Source of the DNA: UBA4717 sp045531795
Lineage (GTDB): Bacteria > Bacillota > Clostridia > Oscillospirales > CAG-272
Reading direction: 5' to 3'
DNA length: 36,906 nt
Assembly: GCA_045531795.1 (NCBI GenBank)
Contig: JAZSET010000086.1
Location: 1 to 36,906, forward strand
Shown piece by piece: positions 1-5,988 of the stretch; position 1 is the stretch's first letter, and the number at the start of each line of letters is the position of its first letter. The notes under the pieces were generated by a model, which worked only from the letters and a program-made list of their open reading frames with translations, was not told the origin of the DNA and did no database searches. The translations under genes were made by a program, and so were the position numbers.

Positions 1-1
1 T

Positions 2-148
2 CTGTCCCGCGCTCTGGTCACCCTGAACCCCGAGCTGCGTCCCGCTCTGAAGGCTGCTGGTTTCATGACCCGTGACCCCAGAATGAAGGAGAGAAAGAAG
101 TACGGTCTGAAGGCTGCAAGACGTGCACCTCAGTTCTCCAAGAGATAA
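2..148 (+). CDS. rpsI: 30S ribosomal protein S9, C-terminal part
   Basis: The first 148 bases read in one frame to TAA and give the last 48 residues of ribosomal protein S9, a small-subunit protein whose basic tail reaches the tRNA-binding sites. The conserved stretch RPALKAAGF, the basic segment RMKERKKYGLKAAR and the C-terminal QFSKR are characteristic. The 5' part lies outside the window; rplM normally sits directly upstream. A strong terminator follows. Codon choice is odd: every leucine is CTG and most alanines are GCT, unlike the ribosomal genes at 15101-16239 and 35112-35288, which prefer CTT/CTC and GCA. Identification is firm. Confidence 0.95.
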   Translation: MSRALVTLNPELRPALKAAGFMTRDPRMKERKKYGLKAARRAPQFSKR

Positions 149-176
149 TCTGCTTCTCATCAAGAACTTCAAAAAC

Positions 177-210
177 CCAGAAACCGCAACGGTTTCTGGT
201 TTTTCTTTTT
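177..210 (+). terminator. Rho-independent terminator of rpsI
   Basis: A perfect 10-bp stem, CCAGAAACCG paired with CGGTTTCTGG around a CAA loop, is followed by a T-rich run. It starts 28 bases after the rpsI stop codon and closes that operon. Confidence 0.93.
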
Positions 211-263
211 GTACCTATTCCCCTATTTAACGCAACCGTTCTAAATAGCAAACATTCATGATA

Positions 264-292
264 TTGTAATCCACATTAAAACTTGCTATAAT
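264..292 (+). promoter_or_regulatory. Putative sigma-A promoter of the AraC/GyrI-like gene
   Basis: TTGTAA at 264-269 and TATAAT at 287-292 are separated by 17 bp. They lie 125 bases before the ATG at 417. The leader between them contains a second GGAGG-like site near 324 and a short frame ending before 390, which could be a leader peptide but is too short to support. Confidence 0.55.
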
Positions 293-304
293 AACATTGT
301 TTGG

Positions 305-1306
305 CAAATTGGAATTTGATGAATGGAGGTAATCTTTATAAAAAAATTTCAGCAAATTAAGTCGAGAAAGACCTTTGGAGTTTCCCTATAATATGAGCAT
401 AAGGAGGTGAACAGAAATGGATGGGCATATCGAAGCGGTTCAAAGAATGCAGGACCACATTGCAATGAACCTTGATACAAATATTACAATGGCAGATTTG
501 GCAACTGTGTCGCAGTATTCACCATGGTACTCATATAGACTTTTTGTAGACTTGCTCCATATGACACCCGCAGTATATATCAGGCGTCTGAGATTGTCTA
601 AATCTGCACTCCGATTACGAGATGAAAAAGTAAAGATAATTGATGCTGCATTTGATGCAGGATACGAAAGTGTGGACGGCTATCAGCGAGCATTTTACAA
701 AGAGTTTGGATGTAATCCTTATGAGTATTCTATGTGTCCTACTCCAATCTATTTGTTCAAACCTTATGGAATCAAGTATGCTCAAAAAAAGGAGAAGGCT
801 GAAATGAGCGAAGTAAAAAGTATTTTCTTGCAAGTAGTGGAGAAACCCGAAAGAAAGGTCATTATCAAACGAGGTAAGGAAGCAACAGAATATTTCAAAT
901 ACTGTGAAGAAGTTGGCTGTGATGTATGGGGATTGCTTTGCAGTATGAAATCAATTAGTGGTGAACCCGTATGTTTATGGCTCCCTAAAAACTACATCAA
1001 AACAGGAACATCTGAATATGTGCAGGGTGTAGAGGTAGCAATGGACTATTCGGGTGAAATCCCAGATGGGTTTGATGTTATTGAACTGCCCAAATGCAAA
1101 TATATTATGTTCCAAAGTGAACCTTTTGCAGAGGAGAACTTTGAAGAAGCTATTCTGCAGATGTGGGACGCTATCAAAAAGTACAACCCTCAAAGTATTG
1201 GATATACTTGGGATGATAGCAACCCCCGTATTCAATTAGAGCCTATCGGCACACGAGGATATATTGAACTGCATCCAGTAAAAAGTATTTAACCAATTCC
1301 AATTTG
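305..1306. repeat. 12-bp inverted repeat flanking the AraC/GyrI gene
   Basis: CAAATTGGAATT at 305-316 recurs as its exact reverse complement at 1295-1306, just past the stop codon. The pair brackets the regulator gene and its leader. It may be chance in AT-rich DNA, paired regulator sites, or the scarred ends of an inserted cassette. Confidence 0.35.
417..1292 (+). CDS. AraC-family regulator with GyrI-like effector domain
   Basis: A 291-residue transcription factor. Residues about 5-105 hold the two helix-turn-helix motifs of AraC proteins, including the end motif YESVDGYQRAFYKEFG. Residues about 130-288 resemble the GyrI-like/SOUL small-molecule-binding fold found in Rob and BmrR-type regulators, ending in YIELHPV. 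The order, DNA-binding domain first and effector domain second, is the usual one for this class, which often controls multidrug or stress genes. The start is set by AAGGAGGTGA at 401-410. The gene stands alone after the rpsI terminator, and no obvious target gene is adjacent. Family assignment is firm; the ligand is unknown. Confidence 0.9.
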   Translation: MDGHIEAVQRMQDHIAMNLDTNITMADLATVSQYSPWYSYRLFVDLLHMTPAVYIRRLRLSKSALRLRDEKVKIIDAAFDAGYESVDGYQRAFYKEFGCNPYEYSMCPTPIYLFKPYGIKYAQKKEKAEMSEVKSIFLQVVEKPERKVIIKRGKEATEYFKYCEEVGCDVWGLLCSMKSISGEPVCLWLPKNYIKTGTSEYVQGVEVAMDYSGEIPDGFDVIELPKCKYIMFQSEPFAEENFEEAILQMWDAIKKYNPQSIGYTWDDSNPRIQLEPIGTRGYIELHPVKSI

Positions 1307-1366
1307 TCGGGCTGCTGATTTGTGATTTACAAGTCAAAACTATACGATTTGGGGTGAGAATCTTTC

Positions 1367-1657
1367 ATGTGGAGATATTATAGATGGTTGTTTGAACTGC
1401 CAGATATTATTCGATACTAGGGACTTCCCCGTGGGTGTTGGCATTGCGAAGTTCTCGGTTTGTGTCGCAGACCAAAAAAAGAGGGCTGGAAATGTTATAA
1501 CGGCTGTATGGTTTTGAATTGGGAAAATGAACGCAAATATGAGGGACTTCCCCGTGGGTGTTGGCATTGTAAGTACCTAACAGAATGTCGCAGACCTAAA
1601 GAAGAAGGCTGGAAGTGCTATGATGGGTGCAGAGTCATCAAAGAAAAAACTCTATGA
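1367..1657 (+). pseudogene. Duplicated cysteine-knuckle small protein with in-frame TAG
   Basis: An ATG at 1367, eight bases after GGGGTGAG, opens a frame that runs to TGA at 1657 and is broken only by TAG at 1418-1420. Reading through gives a 96-residue product made of a short N-terminal segment and two 41-residue copies of one module with the pattern GLPRGCWHC...CRRPK.EGWKCY.GC. Each copy has five cysteines (a CxxC pair, one single, then a CxxxC pair) plus a histidine, which suggests a metal-binding knuckle. In the second copy GAG (Glu) stands exactly where the first copy has TAG. Without readthrough, only a 65-residue piece from a TTG at 1460 could be made, and it would lack the first CxxC. 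I do not recognise the family. It may be a recently broken gene or a recoded amber. Confidence 0.6.
1419..1569 (+). repeat. 28-bp direct repeat inside the duplicated module
   Basis: An identical 28-base stretch occurs at 1419-1446 and 1542-1569, exactly 123 bases (41 codons) apart, so it preserves frame. Similarity continues at lower identity through the rest of each unit. This indicates an intragenic tandem duplication rather than transposon ends. Confidence 0.85.
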
Positions 1658-1670
1658 TTCGTTAAATATG

Positions 1671-1706
1671 AAAATGCTCTGACGATTTCTCGTCAGAGCA
1701 TTTTTT
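1671..1706. terminator. Bidirectional terminator
   Basis: TGCTCTGACGA and TCGTCAGAGCA form an 11-bp perfect stem with a TTTC loop, flanked by A's on the left and six T's on the right. It sits between the convergent genes ending at 1657 (+) and 1724 (-) and can serve both. Confidence 0.93.
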
Positions 1707-1723
1707 AATAAGGTGGGTATGTG

Positions 1724-2008
1724 TCAATCCTTAACCTCTTTTGCAGGCAAAGACATATATTCGTCTTTGTATATATCCATATATCGTAGAGCATTTGCGT
1801 ATAGAATATCTTCTTGTTCGTCCATGTCGTAATTACAAAGTCCAAACATAAGCATCTTCACACCATAGTCCTTATGATAGATATAAAAATCAGTGACTTC
1901 TTCGCCTTTGTCTGCTTCAACTATAAAACCAGATGGCAGCGTATATGCTGTGATAGTTTTTACATACTTATTTTTGTCGTTCCCTAACGTTTTACACATA
2001 TTCATCAT
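1724..2008 (-). CDS. Hypothetical protein, 94 aa
   Basis: A small acidic soluble protein of 94 residues with no signal peptide or membrane segment. Its ATG overlaps the TGA of the upstream gene in an ATGA junction, so the two are almost certainly translated together. Codon use and neighbourhood (small paired unknown genes, regulators, gene debris) fit mobile-element cargo. I do not recognise a family and assign no function. Confidence 0.7.
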   Translation of the reverse strand: MMNMCKTLGNDKNKYVKTITAYTLPSGFIVEADKGEEVTDFYIYHKDYGVKMLMFGLCNYDMDEQEDILYANALRYMDIYKDEYMSLPAKEVKD

Positions 2009-2307
2009 TCCTCCACTTCATATAATTCCATGTATTCGTCGGCAGTTAGATGTACTTCTGCCCATACCTTGACTTCTTTTTCGGTCATAGGAACAATGTC
2101 TTCTCCCCAACACATACCACCGCCATACGACTTCCCGTAGATGCTCATAGCACCACCACTTCCATGCAAAAAGTATTCACCGTTTTTCTTCTGATAAATG
2201 TCTTCTGTGCAATAGTGGAAGTCAGATGAACTCAATCCATTGCTCCAACTTCCAATCAGTTTTGCTGTGTCGGTATTATAAAGACGACCATTGATAATTT
2301 TCTTCAT
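2005..2307 (-). CDS. Hypothetical protein, 100 aa
   Basis: A 100-residue protein beginning MKKIINGRLYNTDTAKLIG, with a glycine- and tyrosine-rich centre and an acidic C-terminus. The opening resembles small accessory proteins common on clostridial conjugative elements, where residues like these recur, but this is recollection and not a search result. The start has a good AAAGGAG site nine bases upstream. It is the first gene of a two-gene unit with the 94-residue gene, sharing an ATGA overlap. Function unknown. Confidence 0.75.
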   Translation of the reverse strand: MKKIINGRLYNTDTAKLIGSWSNGLSSSDFHYCTEDIYQKKNGEYFLHGSGGAMSIYGKSYGGGMCWGEDIVPMTEKEVKVWAEVHLTADEYMELYEVEE

Positions 2308-2344
2308 AGTAAAAAACTCCTTTATAAAATATTTATTAAATCTT

Positions 2345-2947
2345 TGCTACCAGAAGATATTGGATGTCTTCAAAGCAGAGAACATTAGTGCCTATAAAGA
2401 AAAACTACACGAAGTTGTTTCTACACAGGCTTTTGCCGACATCGATATCAAGGTTAGAGTTATAAATGAAAAAGGCAAAAAATTGACCGAAATGACATAC
2501 CCAGAGTTTTTGAAAGTATGTGAAAAAAATGAAACATACCAGATAATATCTGAGAAGCATGAAAGAAGAAATAACTATAATGCTGCTCTTGATGCTTGTG
2601 GGGCTACATCAAGTACATATCACGATTTTCGAGTAAGACGAACCTCGCATAAGGATTTTGATAAAAAGTTCTTTGTCAATTTAGGTTTTGCTCTTGCACT
2701 ACCATACGAATCAATGGTAAAATTGTTAGCGTATAACGGATATACATGGGATAGTGTTGGACGAGAATTTGACGATATATGTAAGCAAGCATTTAGGCTT
2801 GGGTTCAGTCGCAAATTGACGAATGAACTTCTCAAAAAGAGAAACATAGAACTGGAAGATGACCCTAAAGATAAAAAAGAAACGACGCAGTTCTATGCTA
2901 TGCCTACCCTTGATAAAGGTACTTCGGGCAAACGTAAAAACCCATAA
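2345..2947 (+). pseudogene. 5'-truncated gene of unknown family
   Basis: The open frame continues upstream only into the start region of the opposite-strand gene at 2307, where it encodes a low-complexity hydrophobic stretch. Protein-like sequence begins near 2345 and runs about 200 residues to TAA. There is no convincing start codon or ribosome site. The last third (LGFALALPYESMVKLLAYNG and following helices ending in TNELLKKR) looks like the helical C-terminal repeat seen in many clostridial DNA-binding or phage-linked proteins, a loose resemblance. It is probably the C-terminal remains of a larger gene cut off by a rearrangement at about 2340. A short intact protein starting at a TTG at 2360 cannot be excluded. 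Confidence 0.5.
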
Positions 2948-3128
2948 TTCCCACGAGAGTAAATCCACACAGTCAAAAAAGTTTTTGACGCACATTTGAC
3001 GCACATTTTTTAGTGGAATGGGCGGAATGGGTGGAAAGAATCTTGTGGAGTACCACCAGAACCCTTGGAAAAGAGCCAAAATCGTGGCAGCCAAAGGTGA
3101 GGTTTAAGAGTGGGAATAATAAACAATA
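2948..3128. other. Non-coding debris with tandem TTTGACGCACA
   Basis: No supportable gene. TTTGACGCACA occurs twice in a row at 2984-3005. A 29-codon frame at 3018-3107, starting MGGMGGKNLVEYH, lacks a ribosome site. The stretch looks like leftovers of a larger element. Confidence 0.4.
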
Positions 3129-3156
3129 CCCCGGCAATCATTTGGGATTGCCGGGG
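3129..3156. terminator. Strong hairpin, probable AraC-gene terminator
   Basis: CCCCGGCAATC pairs perfectly with GATTGCCGGGG around a six-base loop. It lies just past the stop of the minus-strand AraC gene at 3162. The T-tract is weak on either strand, so termination is inferred from stem strength and position. Confidence 0.7.
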
Positions 3157-3161
3157 ATTAT

Positions 3162-3935
3162 TTATATATCTTTGTTAACAGAACTTGGCGGAATGCCGTA
3201 AACCTTTTTGAATGCTCTGCTGAAATAGAGGGGATCGTTGAAGCCTACAAGCAGTGCTATTTCCGCTATAGAGTGTTCGCTTCCGTTTTCTATGATTAGT
3301 TTTGCTTTTGAGAGCCGTCTGTTTATGATATACTTTTGCGGGGATACATTGTAGTTTGCCAGAAATATTTTTCTGAAATATGTATTACTGATATGGCATA
3401 AGTTATGAAGATTATCGCATTTCAGGGCAGGGTTATATATATTTTTATCCAGATACTCTATTGCCGGTTTTATGAGTGCTGATTTGCTTTTGTGGGAATA
3501 GTCGGGGGTTTCTGTTGAACTTATATATGAGAGCAGAGAATAAAACATAGAGAGACACTTGAATTTACCCGCCTTGCTTGAACTGTCCCAGTTATAAACT
3601 AAATGGTTAAAGATATGATATGCTTCGGGAAAACTTTCAAGAGAATATACCTCGGGCGTACTTCCTGTATCGTCTGAGTCAAAAGCTATACAAATATATC
3701 CGCACTCCTCTTCGGAAACATTTTTCGAGTTATATGTTGCACCTTTGGGTAAAAAAATTATTTCTCCTTTTGAAACAGTAAGTGTTTTGTCTCCAAAATC
3801 AAAAAACCTCTTGCCGCTTGTTCTCAGAATAAAAGCACTGTGTTTCCTTTTTAGTACTTTTGAATTTTTCATAGCATTTCCGCTGTATACGGAAACTATT
3901 TTTAAATTATCCATATCTGAAATCATAACATCCAC
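3162..3935 (-). CDS. AraC-family regulator with cupin-like sensor domain
   Basis: A 257-residue transcription factor. Residues about 20-85 look like the cupin-type ligand-binding barrel of AraC proteins (GDKTLTVSKGEIIFLPKG). Residues about 155-255 contain the paired helix-turn-helix domain, with the family signature VGFNDPLYFSRAFKKVYGIPP near the end. Such regulators usually activate a neighbouring carbohydrate-use operon, but no such operon survives here. The ATG at 3935 follows GGAGAG closely; an in-frame ATG at 3926 has better spacing. A hairpin at 3129-3156 closes the unit. Family firm, effector unknown. Confidence 0.9.
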   Translation of the reverse strand: MDVMISDMDNLKIVSVYSGNAMKNSKVLKRKHSAFILRTSGKRFFDFGDKTLTVSKGEIIFLPKGATYNSKNVSEEECGYICIAFDSDDTGSTPEVYSLESFPEAYHIFNHLVYNWDSSSKAGKFKCLSMFYSLLSYISSTETPDYSHKSKSALIKPAIEYLDKNIYNPALKCDNLHNLCHISNTYFRKIFLANYNVSPQKYIINRRLSKAKLIIENGSEHSIAEIALLVGFNDPLYFSRAFKKVYGIPPSSVNKDI

Positions 3936-3962
3936 TCTCCGTTATAGCTACCTTCCCTTTTT

Positions 3963-3991
3963 ATTCTACCATATTGCTGTTAAAAATTCAA
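3963..3991 (-). promoter_or_regulatory. Putative promoter of the cupin-AraC gene
   Basis: On the minus strand, TTGAAT (3991-3986) and TAGAAT (3968-3963) are 17 bp apart, about 28 bases before the ATG at 3935. Confidence 0.55.
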
Positions 3992-4271
3992 CACTGAAAT
4001 TCAAAATAAGTTTTGAAAAATCCATATTGTTCTGTTTTTTCTATTTACTGTATTTGTTGCTTTGATATAATGAACATAAAAAGTATATATGCAAAACACA
4101 AGTTAAACCTGGAACAGTTACAATAATTATAAAAACTGAAATTTGTTTCAAGGAGTTTGAGGCAGTTCGTTTGCGGAATTTCAAAGGATTTAAAACCGGG
4201 ATATTGATAAAAGTTTACAGTAAAAACGGCAATCTTCTTTCAGAGGATTGCCGTTTTAATATCTGAATCTA
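3992..4271. other. Gene-free stretch with a possible gene-end remnant and hairpin
   Basis: No intact gene between the AraC promoter and the AbrB promoter. A plus-strand frame from 4066 to 4264 includes QVKPGTVTIIIKTE near 4099-4140, which resembles the Ig-like C-terminal strand found at the ends of glycoside hydrolases; this is a weak resemblance. If correct, the AraC gene lies divergent to the remains of its former target. Confidence 0.3.
4223..4257. terminator. Hairpin with AAAACGGCAATC stem
   Basis: AAAACGGCAATC pairs with GATTGCCGTTTT, a 12-bp perfect stem with an 11-base loop. It looks like a bidirectional terminator, though no intact gene ends before it on the plus strand. Confidence 0.7.
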
Positions 4272-4300
4272 TTGACATTTTAAAAAATATATGGTATGAT
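4272..4300 (+). promoter_or_regulatory. Sigma-A promoter of the abrB-like gene
   Basis: Consensus TTGACA (4272-4277), a 17-bp spacer and TATGAT (4295-4300), 34 bases before the ATG. Confidence 0.85.
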
Positions 4301-4318
4301 TATTCATACTAATCATAC
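4294..4318. promoter_or_regulatory. Palindromic operator over the -10 box and start site
   Basis: GTATGATTA at 4294-4302 is repeated inverted as TAATCATAC at 4310-4318 with a 7-bp spacer. The left arm covers the -10 box and the right arm lies over the expected transcription start, just before the ribosome site. This is the placement expected of an autorepressor site, and the first gene downstream encodes a DNA-binding AbrB-type protein. Confidence 0.65.
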
Positions 4319-4333
4319 TAAAGGAGAGCAAAT

Positions 4334-4543
4334 ATGAATATACACGACGGGAAATATGCATGGATGGTCAAAATAGGCGAAAAGGGACAGTTCGTTATTC
4401 CAAAAGAAGCACGCGAGATGTTTAGCCTCAAGCCCGGGGACGAAATTTTAGTTCTCGGTGATAATGAAAAAGGAATAGCGATTCTGCCAAAAGAAAAGCA
4501 AAAAGAGTATATTAAACGGATTTTTTGTGAAATAAAAGAATGA
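4334..4543 (+). CDS. AbrB/SpoVT-family DNA-binding protein
   Basis: A 69-residue swapped-hairpin regulator. The typical core runs through residues about 10-48: VKIGEKGQFVIPKEAREMF then LKPGDEILVLGD, followed by a short lysine-rich helix. Proteins of this family bind DNA as dimers, either as transition-state regulators or as antitoxins; no toxin gene is adjacent. AAGGAGAG lies eight bases before the ATG. The gene starts a probable two-gene operon with the glycosyltransferase 15 bases downstream, and a palindrome over its promoter suggests autoregulation. Confidence 0.9.
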   Translation: MNIHDGKYAWMVKIGEKGQFVIPKEAREMFSLKPGDEILVLGDNEKGIAILPKEKQKEYIKRIFCEIKE

Positions 4544-4558
4544 AAAAGGGTGAAGTAA

Positions 4559-5740
4559 TTGAGTAAAATAGTTTTCTTTTGTATTCCTGCACACGGACAC
4601 ACCAATCCTACGTTAGGTGTTGTCAGGGAGCTTGTTTCCCGTGGGCATAAGGTCTGGTACTATTCCTATAACGTAATGCGTGAAAAAATTGAGTCAGCTG
4701 GGGCAACATTTGTGTCTTGTGATGATTATGATATGGAGAAGAAGCTCTCGCCGAAAGATACTGCGCGTCTAGGTAAAGATCTTGCCTTTTCCACAAAGAT
4801 TCTTGTAGATACCACGCTTGCTCTTGATAATAAGGTATGCAGGGAAATGTCAGAGCTGAAACCTGACTGCATAGTTGCGGATTCTATGGCTCTTTGGGGA
4901 AAAGCGGTTGCACTTAAACTTGGTATTCCTTTTGTTTCTTCAACAACAACCTTTGCTTTTAACGAGTATTCGGCAAAGATTATGAAGCAGGGCCTTGGTG
5001 ATTTAATAAAGATGATTCTGTCAGTTCCAAAGACATCAAAGCAGGTAAAACGGCTTAAGGATAAGGGTTATCCCGTCAACAACATTCTTGATATTATCGG
5101 GAATGATGATAATACGCACACTATTGTATATACCTCGCCGCAGTTTCAGCCTTGCTCTGATACTTTTTCAGATAAGTATGCTTTCGTAGGTCCCTCGGTC
5201 CGCCAGGCTGCAGAGGAAATCGAAAAGACGCGTGATAAACTGATTTATATATCTATGGGAACTGTCAATAACGATATGATGCCTTTTTACAAAAGATGTA
5301 TATCAGCACTCGGTGATACGGATTATCAGGTAATTATGTCTGTGGGCAATCTGGTGTGTCTTGATGATTTTGGAATACTTCCTGATAACATATCGGTATT
5401 TTCACATGTTGACCAGATTGCGGTACTAAAAAAGGCTGATGTATTTATATCTCATGCGGGAATGAACAGTGTCAGTGAAAGCCTGTATTTCGGAGTCCCT
5501 CTGATTTTGCTCCCACAGACATCCGAACAAAAAGGTGTTGCCGAGCGCACTTTTATGCTTGGAGCCGGTATCAAGCTTGATAAAACTGATAGGACTTCTG
5601 TTATTGACGCTATAAATAAAATATTTAATGACAGTACCTATAAGCACAATGCTGACAAAATTGCAGACGGATTTAAAAACTCACCGGGAGCAAAAGGAGC
5701 TGCAGATAAAATTCTGCAGGTTTGTGGTGAAACGGTGTAA
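4559..5740 (+). CDS. MGT-family glycosyltransferase (YjiC/macrolide type)
   Basis: A 393-residue GT-B fold enzyme of family GT1 that would transfer a sugar from a nucleotide-sugar to a small hydrophobic acceptor such as an antibiotic or natural product. The N-terminal PAHGHTNPTLGVVREL (residues about 10-25) carries the catalytic-type histidine. The C-terminal sugar-nucleotide motif is clear near residues 295-345: HAGMNSVSESLYFGVP, then LPQTSEQ and an R...GAG ending. Length is normal for the MGT group. Translation begins at a TTG (4559) after a GGGTGA site 15 bases past the abrB stop. Pairing with a small repressor suggests inducible detoxification or tailoring; the acceptor is unknown. Confidence 0.92.
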   Translation: MSKIVFFCIPAHGHTNPTLGVVRELVSRGHKVWYYSYNVMREKIESAGATFVSCDDYDMEKKLSPKDTARLGKDLAFSTKILVDTTLALDNKVCREMSELKPDCIVADSMALWGKAVALKLGIPFVSSTTTFAFNEYSAKIMKQGLGDLIKMILSVPKTSKQVKRLKDKGYPVNNILDIIGNDDNTHTIVYTSPQFQPCSDTFSDKYAFVGPSVRQAAEEIEKTRDKLIYISMGTVNNDMMPFYKRCISALGDTDYQVIMSVGNLVCLDDFGILPDNISVFSHVDQIAVLKKADVFISHAGMNSVSESLYFGVPLILLPQTSEQKGVAERTFMLGAGIKLDKTDRTSVIDAINKIFNDSTYKHNADKIADGFKNSPGAKGAADKILQVCGETV

Positions 5741-5745
5741 TTATA

Positions 5746-5853
5746 ATTTCATTTACAGAACAAAAGCGGATTGAAATTATCGGAATTGCGGTAGAAAAGT
5801 CTGCAAGGCACAATGGAATCGGCTTATTTATGAGCGATTTTGATATTTTATAA
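5746..5853 (+). pseudogene. GNAT acetyltransferase fragment
   Basis: A 35-codon frame ending in TAA contains EIIGIAVEKSARHNGIG, which matches the acetyl-CoA-binding core of GNAT N-acetyltransferases (V followed by R-x-x-G-x-G/A, here RHNGIG). Only this central part remains: the N-terminal strands are missing, there is no start codon, and the reading ends right after the motif. It begins six bases after the glycosyltransferase stop and so marks a deletion scar. Confidence 0.65.
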
Positions 5854-5869
5854 ACATTTCAGAATTTTA

Positions 5870-5898
5870 TTGACTTTTGTTTCTGGTTGCTTTATAAT
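5870..5898 (+). promoter_or_regulatory. Sigma-A promoter of malic enzyme
   Basis: TTGACT (5870-5875) and TATAAT (5893-5898) with a 17-bp spacer; the leader to the ATG at 5989 is about 85 bases. An AGGAGG site lies about nine bases before the start. Confidence 0.8.
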
Positions 5899-5988
5899 AT
5901 AGTAAACAAATCTGTTCAGAAAGAAATTATTCAGATATGTGACAGGCTTGGACTTAATCAGTATAAATTTCCCCAGGAGGACTAATAA

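Noticed and set aside
1419..1569. 28-bp direct repeat as target-site duplication or attachment sites
   Set aside because: The spacing is an exact number of codons and the repeat extends into a duplicated protein module, so intragenic duplication explains it.
3013..3201. 62-codon plus-strand frame across the hairpin
   Set aside because: It runs through a strong hairpin into the AraC gene on the other strand, and has no ribosome site.
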